Of a DNA stretch of 64,000 nucleotides, positions 35,453-44,785 are shown in pieces. The DNA is taken from contig NZ_CAMLJQ010000015.1 in assembly GCF_946480305.1 (NCBI RefSeq), positions 32,019 to 96,018 of the forward strand, in the 5' to 3' direction. The DNA is from an uncultured Caldimonas sp. (lineage in GTDB: Bacteria > Pseudomonadota > Gammaproteobacteria > Burkholderiales > Burkholderiaceae). The translations under genes and the position numbers were made by a program. Position 1 is the first letter of the stretch. Each line of letters opens with the position of its first letter. Under the pieces are notes generated by a model, which saw nothing but the letters and a program-made list of their open reading frames with translations, did no database searches and had not been told where the DNA came from.

Positions 35453-35563
35453 CAGGAAATTCGTGCTTTTGTCGCGCACACGGCCCGGGCACTCGGGGCA
35501 GAATCTCACGCACCGCACAAAACTGCGACTTTCTCCACATCTGCTGAGCAAAGCGACAACACG

Positions 35564-35986
35564 ATGGAATGCACCGTGAACTGGATGCCGGCTTCCGGCA
35601 TGGCCTTTTCCGCCGAAACCGGCAGCGGCCACCTGCTGACGATGGACGGTGCGCCGGACGGCGGCGGCCGCAACCTGGCGCCGCGGCCGATGGAAACCGT
35701 CCTGGCCGGCACCGGCGGCTGCACGGCCTACGACGTGGTGCTGATCCTCAAGCGCGGCCGGCACGATGTGCGCGGCTGCCAGGTCCAGGTCAAGGCCGAC
35801 CGCGCCGAGACCGACCCGAAGGTCTTCACCAAGATCCACATGCACTTCGTCGTCACCGGGCGGGGCCTGACCGAGGCGGCCGTGCAGCGGGCCGTGCAGA
35901 TGTCGCACGACAAGTACTGCTCGGCGAGCATCATGCTCGCGAAGACCGCAGAGATCACGACCAGCCTCGAGATCGTCGAAGCCTGA
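35564..35986 (+). CDS. OsmC family peroxiredoxin-like protein
   Basis: A 140-residue cytoplasmic protein of the OsmC/Ohr fold. The two redox cysteines are Cys53 in AGTGGCTAYDVV and Cys119 in HDKYCSAS, as in thiol-dependent hydroperoxide reductases. Family features include the RPMETVLAGTGGC helix. It is closer to the YhfA-like OsmC subgroup than to Ohr. Spacing to coq7, which is convergent, is 60 bases. A specific peroxide substrate cannot be assigned. Confidence 0.9.
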   Translation: MECTVNWMPASGMAFSAETGSGHLLTMDGAPDGGGRNLAPRPMETVLAGTGGCTAYDVVLILKRGRHDVRGCQVQVKADRAETDPKVFTKIHMHFVVTGRGLTEAAVQRAVQMSHDKYCSASIMLAKTAEITTSLEIVEA

Positions 35987-36046
35987 CATCCCTCGCGCTT
36001 GCTGCTGCGGCCGCGCCATCGCGCCGGCGCAGCCGGTGCGCAACCG

Positions 36047-36688
36047 TCAGATGTAGTGCGCCGTGGTGGTCATCACCTTGGCTGCCGCGCGCATGGCCCA
36101 GCGCACCGGCGCCGGCAACTGCGTGGCGCCGGCCTGTTCCGCCTGCGTCGCATGCCGGGCCTCGTCCTCTTTCATCTGCTCGACGATGGCGCGGGACGCT
36201 TCGTCGCCGGCCGGCAGGCGCTCCAGATGGCTTTCCAGGTGCTGCTCGACCTGACGCTCCGTTTCGACCACGAAGCCCAGGCTCACCCGATCGCCGCCGA
36301 GTCGACCCGCCACCATGCCGATGCCCAGCGCACCGGCATACCAGATCGGGTTCAAGAAGCTGGTGCGGTCACCGAGCTCGCGCAGTCGCTGCTCGGTCCA
36401 GGCCAGGTGATCGGTTTCCTCGCGTGCAGCGGCTTCGAAGTGTGCTTTCAGCGCCGCATCGCGTGTGACGAGCGCCTGGCCGGTGTACAGCGCCTGCGCA
36501 CAGACCTCGCCCACGTGATTGACGCGCATCAAGGCGGCCGCGAGGCGGCGCTCCCCTTCGTCCAGCGCCGCTGCGCCGTTGCCGGTCGCAGCTTTCGGGG
36601 CAGGCCGCGTTGCATGGTGCGCGCCGAAAACCGTGCGCAAGGCGTTGTCGGCGGTGACCAGCAAGGTGTCGATCGGGGAGCGGTTCAT
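36047..36688 (-). CDS. coq7: 3-demethoxyubiquinol 3-hydroxylase
   Basis: A 213-residue di-iron hydroxylase of ubiquinone synthesis, converting demethoxyubiquinol to demethylubiquinol at the inner membrane. Carboxylate/His ligands are visible in order: Glu61 (RVNHVGEV), Glu91 and His94 (REETDHLAW), Glu142 (GFVVETERQ), and Glu176/His179 (EDEARHA). The hydrophobic [15 protein letters not shown] segment is the membrane-binding helix. Length and gene-free divergence from the porin are typical in Burkholderiales. Confidence 0.95.
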   Translation of the reverse strand: MNRSPIDTLLVTADNALRTVFGAHHATRPAPKAATGNGAAALDEGERRLAAALMRVNHVGEVCAQALYTGQALVTRDAALKAHFEAAAREETDHLAWTEQRLRELGDRTSFLNPIWYAGALGIGMVAGRLGGDRVSLGFVVETERQVEQHLESHLERLPAGDEASRAIVEQMKEDEARHATQAEQAGATQLPAPVRWAMRAAAKVMTTTAHYI

Positions 36689-36954
36689 GGCGTTGCAGCG
36701 AAGAGACAGAAGGGCGCACGAGTCGCGCGATGCTCCGCATTGTGCCGCGTCCACCGCTGTGCTAAGCGTTGCCGCTGCGCCGCAAACACGTTGCGGCAAG
36801 ACAACAAAAGGACGGGTTTTCAGGGCCAAACGCTGGCTTGGCCAGAGGGGCTCTGGTGGAATAGCGGCAACTTCCGATGAGGAGGTTGGCTCGAAGTGCC
36901 CCGCCAAAGAATGGAGCGCTCGAGACCTCTTGTTCAACCTAGGAGATAGTTGCA

Positions 36955-37995
36955 ATGAAAAAATCTCTTCTCGCTCTCGCCGTGCTGGGTGCTTTCGCTG
37001 GTGCCGCGTCTGCGCAGTCGAACGTCACGATCTACGGCAAGCTGGACCTCGGTCTCGTGAAGGCCAACGACGGTGAGTCCATGCTCGTCGGCGGCCCGGC
37101 CAACGACAAGCTCCGTCTGGACCAGCAAGCCGGTTCGCGTCTGGGCTTCCGTGGCACGGAAGACCTGGGTGGCGGCCTGAAGGCCAACTTCCTGATCGAA
37201 CACCGCTTCACGCCCGACAACGGCGCAGCTGACGGCACGTTCTGGAACGGCTCTTCCTGGCTGGGCCTGTCCGGCGCTTTCGGTGAAGTGCGTCTGGGCC
37301 GCGAATACTCGCCCTACTTCTTCACGAACATCGCCGCTGACCCCTGGGGCTATGACACCGTTGCTCAGAACGGCATGGTTCACACCGCCGCTGGCGTGGC
37401 CGTCTCCCGCTATGGCAACAACATCAGCTACCGCACCCCCGACATGGGCGGCCTGACCGCACACGTCGCTGTTGGTCTGGCTGAGGCTGACGACACCGAG
37501 CACAACCTCGGCTTCAACGTCCAGTACAAGGCTGGTCCGATGTACGTGGGCTTCGGCTATCACCGTGGTGGTGCTACCGCTGGCCTGGCTGGCCTCACCG
37601 CAGGCGCTCCTGCCCTGGCGATCGGTGGAACGAGCAACGACAACACGGCGCAGAGCTGGGGCGTGACCGGTTCTTACGACTTCGGCGTTGCCAAGCTGAT
37701 CGGTGCCTTCGCGATGTCTGACGTCGAGATGAACACTGGCATTGAAGATCTGGAAGGTCGCAGCTTCTCGATCGCCGCTACCGCTCCGCTGGGCGCTGGT
37801 GAGTTCCGCGCGATGGTCAGCCGCCTGGAAGGCACTGACGGCGCTGTGGACGACTTCAAGACCACGAAGTTCGGCCTGGGCTACCACTACCCCCTGAGCA
37901 AGCGCACCAAGGTGTACGCCGACCTGGGTACCGCCAAGTCGACCGACCTCGACCGCCGTACGGCCGTCGACTTCGGCATCCAGCACAACTTCTGA
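36955..37995 (+). CDS. Major outer-membrane porin (Gram-negative porin family)
   Basis: A 346-residue trimeric 16-stranded general porin. A signal peptide ([20 protein letters not shown]) precedes [16 protein letters not shown], the first strand shared by Burkholderia/Comamonas porins. [20 protein letters not shown] is the next conserved pair and the protein ends in Phe (GIQHNF), the BAM recognition signal. Codon use is strongly biased (GCT, GGT, CTG, AAG) and lower in GC than neighbours, consistent with very high expression rather than transfer. AGGAGA precedes the ATG and a strong terminator follows. The 266-bp upstream region holds no gene. Confidence 0.95.
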   Translation: MKKSLLALAVLGAFAGAASAQSNVTIYGKLDLGLVKANDGESMLVGGPANDKLRLDQQAGSRLGFRGTEDLGGGLKANFLIEHRFTPDNGAADGTFWNGSSWLGLSGAFGEVRLGREYSPYFFTNIAADPWGYDTVAQNGMVHTAAGVAVSRYGNNISYRTPDMGGLTAHVAVGLAEADDTEHNLGFNVQYKAGPMYVGFGYHRGGATAGLAGLTAGAPALAIGGTSNDNTAQSWGVTGSYDFGVAKLIGAFAMSDVEMNTGIEDLEGRSFSIAATAPLGAGEFRAMVSRLEGTDGAVDDFKTTKFGLGYHYPLSKRTKVYADLGTAKSTDLDRRTAVDFGIQHNF

Positions 37996-38034
37996 TCTGA
38001 CGCTCGCCTTGCGCGAGTGACACGATCAAGTGCG

Positions 38035-38065
38035 AAAGCCGCCTTCGGGCGGCTTTTTCTTTTCC
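38035..38065 (+). terminator. Intrinsic terminator of the porin gene
   Basis: AAAGCCGCC (38035-38043) pairs with GGCGGCTTT (38048-38056) over a UUCG tetraloop, followed by TTCTTTTC. A textbook terminator about 40 bases after the porin stop. Confidence 0.92.
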
Positions 38066-38248
38066 CGTCTCCATTTTTCTTGTCTGCTGGTTGACGGCAA
38101 AAGGGCATGTATCGGCCGCCGTCTGAGCGATACGCGCACGCAAGAAACACCAAGTCACTTGAAGCTGCGACACCCGAGGGCTTCCCCCTTTGACGAGTGG
38201 CAAGCGTTTTGCTGAAGATAAAGCTTTCAATATTCAGGAACTCCTTCC

Positions 38249-39844
38249 ATGGTGCATCGCAAGTCCATGGCGGCAGGCGTCGTCACGACCCTGGCCGCTG
38301 CAGCGCTGTTCGCCAGTGCAACGCAGGCCGTGCAAGCGAAGACCTTCAAGTGGTCGAGTGCGAGCGACATTCCGACATGGGACATCCATTCGCAGAACAA
38401 CGCACTGGCCAATGGCATCCACGCTGCCGTGTACGAGTCGCTCTTCTATTACGACCGCAAGTTCCAGCTGGAGCCGGTGCTTGCCACGGGCTACAAGCAG
38501 GTGAGCCCGACGCAGGTGCGCATCACGTTGCGCCGTGGCGTGAAGTTCCATGACGGTGCGGACTTCAATGCCGACGACGCGGTGTTCTCGCTCAACCGCG
38601 CGATGGACAAGGCCTCGAACTTCGGCGTCTACACGCAAGGCATCGACAAGGTGGAGAAGGTCGACGACTACACGATCGACATCTTCACCAAGGGCCCCAA
38701 CCCGGTGTTGCTGCGCCAGCTGACCGAGCTGCGCATGATGGACAAGGACTGGGCCGAGAAGAACCGCTCCGTCACGCCGAAGGACATCAAGACCAAGGAC
38801 GAGAACTTCGCGCACCGCAACGCCAACGGCACCGGCCCCTTCGTGCTGAAGAGCTGGGACCAGGACGTGAAGATGGTGCTGACCCGCAACCCGAACTGGT
38901 GGGGCAAGGCCGAGACCAACCTCACCGAGATCGTCTACACGCCGATCAAGTCGGAAGCGACGCGCATGGCCGCGCTGCTTTCGGGCGAGGTCGACATGGT
39001 GCTCGATCCGGCCCCGGCCGACCTGGCGCGCATGCGCAACAACCCCGCGCTGAAGGTGATCGACGGCGTCGAGAACCGCACGATCTTCTTCGGCATGGAT
39101 CAGTTCCGCGACGAATTGCCCGGCTCCAACGTGAAGGGCAAGAACCCGCTGAAGGACTTGCGTGTGCGACGGGCGCTGTACCAGGCGATCGACGTCAACG
39201 CGATCCAGAAGACCATCATGCGCGGCATGAGCCAGCCCACCGGCACGCTGATCGCACCGCAGGTCAATGGCTGGACCAAACGTGCCGACCAGCGCTACCC
39301 CTACGACGTGAATGCCGCCAAGAAGCTGCTGGCCGAGGCCGGCTACCCGAACGGCTTCGAGGTCGACTTCGCCTGCCCGAACAACCGCTACATCAGCGAC
39401 GAAGCCATCTGCCAGGCGGTCACGGCGATGTGGGCGCGTGTCGGCGTGAAGGCCAAGCTGCGCACCTTGCCGCTGGTCACGTACTTCCCGATGATCCAGC
39501 GCTATGAAGCCAGCATCTACATGCTGGGCTGGGGTGTGCCGACGTTCGACGCGCTGTACTCGCTGCAATCGCTGGTGCGCTCCGTGGGGGCGCAGGGCGA
39601 TGGCAATTACAACGTCGGCCGCTACAGCAACCCGCAGATGGACGCGCTGGTCGAGCGTATCAAGAAGGAGGTCGACCAGGCCAACCGGAACCAGCTGATC
39701 GAGCAGGCGCTGCTGCTGTCGCACCAGGACGTGTCGCACATCCCGCTGCACAACCAGGTGATCCCGTGGGCGATGAAGAAGAACATCGAGCTGTACCACC
39801 GGGCCGACAACCGCATCGACATGCGCAGCGTGAAGGTCAACTGA
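38249..39844 (+). CDS. Dipeptide/oligopeptide-type ABC transporter substrate-binding protein (paralogue 1)
   Basis: A 531-residue periplasmic binding protein (SBP_bac_5 family). A signal peptide (cleavage after VQA, about residue 30) is followed by the LxxxYExLF-type AAVYESLFYYDRKF and the family stretch LRRGVKFHDGADFNADDAVFSLNRA. The RNPNWWG and IDVNAIQ motifs are present. It shares long stretches (for example YPYDVNAAKKLLAEAGYPNG) with the second binding protein at 42214. The start is supported by AGGAA eight bases before the ATG. A 10-bp intercistronic hairpin follows. Confidence 0.93.
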   Translation: MVHRKSMAAGVVTTLAAAALFASATQAVQAKTFKWSSASDIPTWDIHSQNNALANGIHAAVYESLFYYDRKFQLEPVLATGYKQVSPTQVRITLRRGVKFHDGADFNADDAVFSLNRAMDKASNFGVYTQGIDKVEKVDDYTIDIFTKGPNPVLLRQLTELRMMDKDWAEKNRSVTPKDIKTKDENFAHRNANGTGPFVLKSWDQDVKMVLTRNPNWWGKAETNLTEIVYTPIKSEATRMAALLSGEVDMVLDPAPADLARMRNNPALKVIDGVENRTIFFGMDQFRDELPGSNVKGKNPLKDLRVRRALYQAIDVNAIQKTIMRGMSQPTGTLIAPQVNGWTKRADQRYPYDVNAAKKLLAEAGYPNGFEVDFACPNNRYISDEAICQAVTAMWARVGVKAKLRTLPLVTYFPMIQRYEASIYMLGWGVPTFDALYSLQSLVRSVGAQGDGNYNVGRYSNPQMDALVERIKKEVDQANRNQLIEQALLLSHQDVSHIPLHNQVIPWAMKKNIELYHRADNRIDMRSVKVN

Positions 39845-39868
39845 CCGGCGCGCGACGAGCTTGTTGCG

Positions 39869-39899
39869 GCCGTGCCCGTCGCTACCCGGCGGGCACGGC
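39869..39899 (+). promoter_or_regulatory. Intercistronic hairpin after binding-protein gene 1
   Basis: GCCGTGCCCG (39869-39878) pairs perfectly with CGGGCACGGC (39890-39899) over an 11-base loop. No U-tract follows, so it more likely stabilises the upstream message end or partially attenuates than fully terminates. Confidence 0.6.
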
Positions 39900-39955
39900 G
39901 TGTGTTCACGCGGCGGCGCAGGTGACCCCTCGCCGCCGGAGACAAAAGACTGTCC

Positions 39956-40939
39956 ATGCTGGTCTTCATACTTCGCCGCCTGGTGCAGGCGGTCATCGTG
40001 ATGTTGGCGGTGGCCTTCATCGCGTTCATGCTGTTCCAGTTCGTCGGCGACCCGGTCACCAACCTGCTGGGGCAGGACGCGACGCCCGAGGAGCGTGCGC
40101 GCATGCGTTCCGACCTGGGCCTGGACCAACCCTTCCCGGTGCAGTTCGGCCGCTTCGTCGGCAACGCGGTGCAGGGCGAGTTCGGCCTCAGCCTGCGGCA
40201 GGGCCGCAAGGTGTCTTCGCTGATCGCCGAGCGCTTTCCGGCCACGCTGGAGCTGTCGTTGACGGCGGCCGTGCTTGCGCTCGTGGTCGGCATCCCGATG
40301 GGGGTGTATGCCGCGCTGCGGCGCGGCACCTTCGTGTCGCAGGTGTTGCTGACGATCTCGCTGCTCGGCGTCTCGCTGCCCACCTTCCTGATCGGCATCC
40401 TGCTGATCCTGGTGTTCGCGGTCACGCTCGGCTGGCTGCCGAGTTTCGGACGGGGTGAGACGGTGGCGCTCGGCCCCTGGAGCACCGGCTTCCTCACGGT
40501 GGACGGCTGGAAGCACCTGGTGCTGCCGTCGATCACGCTCGCGATCTTCCAGCTCACGCTGATCATGCGGCTGGTGCGCGCCGAGATGCTGGAGGTGCTG
40601 CGCACCGACTACATCAAGTTCGCCCGTGCACGCGGCTTGTCCAACCGGGCGGTGCATTTCGGCCATGCACTGAAGAACACGCTGGTGCCGGTGATCACCA
40701 TCACCGGCCTGCAACTCGGCTCGCTGATCGCGTTCGCGATCATCACCGAGACGGTGTTCCAGTGGCCCGGCATGGGGCTGCTGTTCATCCAGGCAGTGAC
40801 GTTCGCCGACATCCCGGTCATGGCGGCCTACCTCTGCCTGATCGCGCTGATCTTCGTGCTGATCAATCTTGCGGTCGACCTGCTGTACTTCGCGGTCGAT
40901 CCGCGCCTGCGTCTCGACAAGGCCGGCGGAGGGCATTGA
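39956..40939 (+). CDS. dppB: Dipeptide-type ABC transporter permease DppB
   Basis: A 327-residue inner-membrane permease of the BPD_transp_1 family. MLVFILRRLVQAVIVMLAVAFIAFMLF is the typical DppB N-terminus, followed by the periplasmic domain (DPVTNLLGQDATPEERARMRSDLGLDQP) and the EAA loop (EVLRTDYIKFARARGLSNRAVHFGHALKN). About six membrane helices are visible. GGAGAC lies upstream of the ATG. It stops one base before the ATG of the amidohydrolase, so the two are coupled. Confidence 0.94.
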   Translation: MLVFILRRLVQAVIVMLAVAFIAFMLFQFVGDPVTNLLGQDATPEERARMRSDLGLDQPFPVQFGRFVGNAVQGEFGLSLRQGRKVSSLIAERFPATLELSLTAAVLALVVGIPMGVYAALRRGTFVSQVLLTISLLGVSLPTFLIGILLILVFAVTLGWLPSFGRGETVALGPWSTGFLTVDGWKHLVLPSITLAIFQLTLIMRLVRAEMLEVLRTDYIKFARARGLSNRAVHFGHALKNTLVPVITITGLQLGSLIAFAIITETVFQWPGMGLLFIQAVTFADIPVMAAYLCLIALIFVLINLAVDLLYFAVDPRLRLDKAGGGH

Positions 40940-40940
40940 C

Positions 40941-42155
40941 ATGCGCCCCATCTCCCATGCGGTGTTCGCGCACCTCGCGGCGATGCACCCCGAACTCACC
41001 GCGTTTCGGCGGGACCTGCACGCACACCCGGAACTCGGCTTCGAAGAGGTGCGCACCGCCAGCCGGGTGGTCGAGGCCTTGAAGCTCACGCGCGTCGACG
41101 AGATCCACACCGGCCTGGCCAAGACGGGCGTCGTGGGCGTGATCCATGGGCACAGCCGGGCATCCGGGCGCAGCATCGCGCTGCGCGCCGACATGGACGC
41201 GCTGCCGATGCGCGAGGAGAACGACTTCGCCTGGCGTTCCAGCAAGACCGGGTTGATGCACAGCTGCGGGCACGACGGGCACATCGCGATGCTGGTCGGG
41301 GCCGCGCGCTACCTTGCCGAAACGCGCCGGTTCGACGGCACCGTCTACCTGGTCTTCCAGCCCGGCGAAGAGGGCTACGCCGGTGCGAAGGCGATGATCG
41401 ACGACGGCTTGTTCGAGCGGTTTCCGGCGCAGTCGGTCTACGCGATGCACAACTGGCCGCACCTGGCGGCGGGCCATGTGGGCGTGGCGCCGGGGCCGAT
41501 GATGGCCGCGGCGGACCGCATCGAGATCACCGTCGGCGGCAAGGGCGGCCACGGTGCCCACCCGCATCTTGCGGTCGATCCGGTGCTCGTGGCGGCGCAC
41601 ATCATCGTCGCGGCGCAGAGCCTGGTGTCGCGCAACGTCAGCGCGTTCGACAACGCGGTCGTCAGCCTGTGCGCGGTGCAAGGCGGCGACGTGGGCGCCA
41701 TGAGCGTGATCCCCCGGCAGGCCAAGCTCGTCGGCACGGTGCGCACCTTCAGGCCGCAGGTGCAGGACATGATCGAGGAGCGCCTGGGGCGCCTCGTCGA
41801 GTCGATCGCGGCGGGCTTCGGTGCGACCGCGGTCCTCGAATACCAGCGCATGTATCCGGCCACCGTCAACTCGCCCGTCGAGGCAGCGTTCGCCGCGGAC
41901 GTCGCGGCGGCGCTCGTCGGTGCCGAGCACGTCGTGCGCGACATCCCGCCCAGCATGGGCGCCGAAGACTTCTCGTTCATGCTGCAGGTCAAGCCCGGCG
42001 CCTACCTGCGCATCGGGCAGGGGCGCGACGTCTCCGACCCCGGCTGTTTCCTGCACAACAGCCGCTACGACTTCAACGACGAGATCCTTCCGCTGGGCTC
42101 CGCGCTGTTCGCGTCGCTTGCCGAGCAGGCCATGCCGCTCGCGGTCGCGCCTTGA
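40941..42155 (+). CDS. M20 family amidohydrolase (hippurate hydrolase-like)
   Basis: A 404-residue cytoplasmic metallohydrolase. Metal-binding motifs are HSCGHDGH (Cys109-His114), PGEEG (Glu143-144) and the downstream MHNWPHLAAG and GGHGAHPH segments; the last carries dimerisation-domain residues. These fit the IAA-amino-acid/hippurate/N-acyl amino acid hydrolase subfamily. It starts one base after dppB and sits between transporter genes, so it probably cleaves the imported amide or peptide. The exact substrate is not readable from sequence. Confidence 0.92.
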   Translation: MRPISHAVFAHLAAMHPELTAFRRDLHAHPELGFEEVRTASRVVEALKLTRVDEIHTGLAKTGVVGVIHGHSRASGRSIALRADMDALPMREENDFAWRSSKTGLMHSCGHDGHIAMLVGAARYLAETRRFDGTVYLVFQPGEEGYAGAKAMIDDGLFERFPAQSVYAMHNWPHLAAGHVGVAPGPMMAAADRIEITVGGKGGHGAHPHLAVDPVLVAAHIIVAAQSLVSRNVSAFDNAVVSLCAVQGGDVGAMSVIPRQAKLVGTVRTFRPQVQDMIEERLGRLVESIAAGFGATAVLEYQRMYPATVNSPVEAAFAADVAAALVGAEHVVRDIPPSMGAEDFSFMLQVKPGAYLRIGQGRDVSDPGCFLHNSRYDFNDEILPLGSALFASLAEQAMPLAVAP

Positions 42156-42213
42156 AACGTTCTTTGGCCACGCAACGCGCGATCCTGTCGTCTTGCTTCT
42201 TCGAGGAGGAACC

Positions 42214-43782
42214 ATGAAGCTCCAACCCACCCTGCTGGCCCTCGCACTGGCCATCGCCTGCGGCGCGTCCGCCGCCAAGACCGTGCGTATCGCCAACCAG
42301 GGCGACGCGCAATCGATGGACCCGCACTCACTCAACGAGTCGATGCAACTCAGCTTCACCGGCAACGTCTATGAGCCGCTGGTGGCACGCGACAAGAAGC
42401 TCGGACTCGTGCCGGGGCTCGCCACACGCTGGGTTCAGACCTCGCCCACCGTATGGCGCTTCGACCTGCGCCGCAACGTCACCTTCCATGACGGTACGCC
42501 GTTCACGGCCGACGACGTGGTGTTCTCGTTCAAGCGAGTGGCTGGCGAGGGCTCCGACATGAAGAGCTACACCGCGTCGGTGAAGGAGGTACGCAAGGTC
42601 GACACGCACACGGTCGAGATCGAGACCGTGACACCGTTCCCGATCCTGCCGGACGTGCTCACGCTCGTCTACATGATGAGCAAGAAGTGGTGCGAGGAGA
42701 ACAAGGCCGAGCGCCCGGTCGACCGCCGCCGCGGCGTCGAGAACGCGGCGAGCTTCCGCGCCAACGGCACCGGACCGTTCCGCCTGAAGGAGCGCCAGCC
42801 GACCACGCGCACCGTGCTCGTGCGCAACGGCACCTACTGGGACAAGATCGAAGGCAACGTGACCGAGGTCATCTTCACGCCGATCGGCAACGACGCCACC
42901 CGTGTGGCGGCGCTTGCCTCCGGCGAGGTCGACGTGATGGAGCCGGTGCCGCTGCAGGACGTGGAGCGGCTGCGTGCCAGCCCGGGCATCAAGGTGCTGC
43001 AGGGGCCTGAGCTGCGCACCATCTTCCTCGGCATGGACCAGAAGCGCGACGAACTGCTGTTCTCGAACGTCAAGGGCAAGAACCCGTTCAAGGACAAGCG
43101 CGTGCGGCAGGCGGTCTACCAGGCGATCGACATCGAGACGATCAGGAGCCGCGTGATGCGCAACGCCGCAACACCGCTGGCACTGATGGTGGCGCCGGGC
43201 ATCAAGGGATTTGCGCCCGATCTCAACAAGCGTCTGCCCTACGACGTGGAGGCCGCGAAGAAGCTGCTGGCCGAGGCGGGGTATGCCAACGGGTTCGAGG
43301 TCACGATGAACTGCCCGAACGATCGCTACGTGAACGATGCCGACGTCTGCCAGGCCGTCGCGGCGAACTTGGCGCGCGTGGGCATCAAGGTGAACCTGCA
43401 GGCCGAGACCAAGGGCACGTACTTCCCGAAGGTCCTGCGCCGCGACACCAGCTTCTACATGCTGGGCTGGACCCCGGGCACCTACGACGCGCACAACGCA
43501 TTGAACGCCCTGATGGCCACGCCCAACGACAAGGGCCAGGGCCAGTTCAACCTCGGCGCCTACAGCAACGCCAAGCTCGACGAGCTGACGCTGAAGATCC
43601 AGTCCGAGACCGACCAGACCAAGCGCAACGAGATGATCCGCGAGGCCTTCAAGATCCACCAGGACGACGTCGGCCACATCCCGCTGCATCAGCAGGCGCT
43701 TGCGTGGGCCACGAAGAAGAACGTCGAGTTGGTCCAGTTGCCTGACAACTTCATGTTCTTCAAGTGGATCACCGTGAAGTGA
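42214..43782 (+). CDS. Dipeptide/oligopeptide-type ABC transporter substrate-binding protein (paralogue 2)
   Basis: A 522-residue periplasmic binding protein of the SBP_bac_5 family and a paralogue of the one at 38249. A signal peptide (MKLQPTLLALALAIACGASA) precedes AKTVRIANQGDAQSMDPHS. Family segments are TGNVYEPLV, RNVTFHDGTPFTADDVVFSFKR and VRQAVYQAIDIETI. An ideal AGGAGGA site precedes the ATG. Having a second binding protein in the operon suggests a widened substrate range. A hairpin follows the stop. Confidence 0.94.
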   Translation: MKLQPTLLALALAIACGASAAKTVRIANQGDAQSMDPHSLNESMQLSFTGNVYEPLVARDKKLGLVPGLATRWVQTSPTVWRFDLRRNVTFHDGTPFTADDVVFSFKRVAGEGSDMKSYTASVKEVRKVDTHTVEIETVTPFPILPDVLTLVYMMSKKWCEENKAERPVDRRRGVENAASFRANGTGPFRLKERQPTTRTVLVRNGTYWDKIEGNVTEVIFTPIGNDATRVAALASGEVDVMEPVPLQDVERLRASPGIKVLQGPELRTIFLGMDQKRDELLFSNVKGKNPFKDKRVRQAVYQAIDIETIRSRVMRNAATPLALMVAPGIKGFAPDLNKRLPYDVEAAKKLLAEAGYANGFEVTMNCPNDRYVNDADVCQAVAANLARVGIKVNLQAETKGTYFPKVLRRDTSFYMLGWTPGTYDAHNALNALMATPNDKGQGQFNLGAYSNAKLDELTLKIQSETDQTKRNEMIREAFKIHQDDVGHIPLHQQALAWATKKNVELVQLPDNFMFFKWITVK

Positions 43783-43808
43783 TGCCGGCACCGGACGACT
43801 GACAGTTC

Positions 43809-43828
43809 GCCGGCACCACCGTGCCGGC
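43809..43828 (+). promoter_or_regulatory. Intercistronic hairpin after binding-protein gene 2
   Basis: GCCGGCAC (43809-43816) pairs with GTGCCGGC (43821-43828) over a 4-base loop and is followed by GCTTTCCC. A further GCCGGCAC copy lies just upstream at 43784. It resembles a weak terminator/attenuator in front of dppC and argues against the GTG at 43821 being the dppC start. Confidence 0.6.
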
Positions 43829-43853
43829 GCTTTCCCATCCGCTAGTTCCCCCG

Positions 43854-44768
43854 ATGACCACCACCGCACTGCAACGCTTTTTCGGCGGCGACGTCTGGTA
43901 CAGCTTCCGCTCGTCGCCGGTGGCGATCCTCGCCGCCGTGATCGCCTTCCTCTGCATCTTCGCCGCGGTGTTCGCCGACTGGGTGGCACCGCACAACCCG
44001 TTCGACCTGGCCACGCTCGAGCTGGGCGACGCGCGCCTGCCGCCCGCCTGGGTGGAAGGGGGCAGTACCAAGTACCTGCTCGGCACCGACGGCCAGGGCA
44101 GGGACATCCTTTCCGCGCTGATGTACGGTGCTCGCATTTCGCTGTTCGTCGGTTTCGCGTCGGTGGTGCTGTCGATGCTGATCGGCGTCAGCCTCGGGCT
44201 GCTGGCCGGCTTCATCGGTGGCCGGCTCGACGCGCTGCTGATGCGCGTGTGCGACGTGATGCTGTCTTTCCCCGCCATCCTGATCGCGCTGCTGATCGAT
44301 GGCGTCGGCCGCGCGATGTTCCCGGACGCACACGAAACGCTCGCGTTCGCAGTGCTGATCCTCGCCATCACGTTGACCAAATGGGTCGACTACGCGCGCA
44401 CCGTGCGCGGCTCCACCATGGTGGAGCGCAACAAGGACTACGTGCAGGCCGCGCGGGTGATCGGCGTGAGCCCGCTGCGCATCATGCGCAAGCATGTGCT
44501 GCCCAACGTGCTCGGGCCGGTGCTGGTGCTGTCGACCATTCAGGTGGCGCAGGCCATCATCATCGAGGCCACGCTCTCGTTCCTGGGCGTCGGCGCGCCG
44601 CCCACTTCACCCTCGCTCGGCACGCTGATCCGCGTCGGCAACGACTTCCTGTTCAGCGGCGAGTGGTGGATCACGGTATTTCCCGGCGTGATGCTGGTGC
44701 TGATCGCGCTCAGCGTGAACCTGCTCGGCGACTGGCTGCGTGATGCGTTGAACCCGCGCCTGCGCTGA
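43854..44768 (+). CDS. dppC: Dipeptide-type ABC transporter permease DppC
   Basis: A 304-residue inner-membrane permease. The N-terminal OppC-type helix (SPVAILAAVIAFLCIFAAVFA) precedes the LGTDGQGRDILSALMYGARISLFVG motif that identifies DppC/OppC. The EAA loop is YVQAARVIGVSPLRIMRKHVLPN. Six membrane helices fit. The ATG at 43854 is chosen over the upstream in-frame GTG because that GTG is buried in a hairpin. Confidence 0.94.
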   Translation: MTTTALQRFFGGDVWYSFRSSPVAILAAVIAFLCIFAAVFADWVAPHNPFDLATLELGDARLPPAWVEGGSTKYLLGTDGQGRDILSALMYGARISLFVGFASVVLSMLIGVSLGLLAGFIGGRLDALLMRVCDVMLSFPAILIALLIDGVGRAMFPDAHETLAFAVLILAITLTKWVDYARTVRGSTMVERNKDYVQAARVIGVSPLRIMRKHVLPNVLGPVLVLSTIQVAQAIIIEATLSFLGVGAPPTSPSLGTLIRVGNDFLFSGEWWITVFPGVMLVLIALSVNLLGDWLRDALNPRLR

Positions 44769-44785
44769 CCAAGAAAGCTCCCACG

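Larger units (their letters stand above)
35070..35563. other. 494-bp intergenic region
   Basis: From left to right this holds the ilvA upstream region, a dispersed repeat (35217-35304), a minus-strand intrinsic terminator, a candidate approximately 100-nt minus-strand RNA with its own promoter (to 35452), and about 110 bp of upstream DNA for the rightward osmC-like gene. I see no credible protein-coding gene; a minus-strand frame starting GTG at 35405 has no ribosome binding site. Confidence 0.7.

Noticed and set aside
38190..38215. TTGACG followed 17 bases later by TGAAGA as promoter of the peptide transporter operon.
   Set aside because: The -10 match is poor; not strong enough to annotate.
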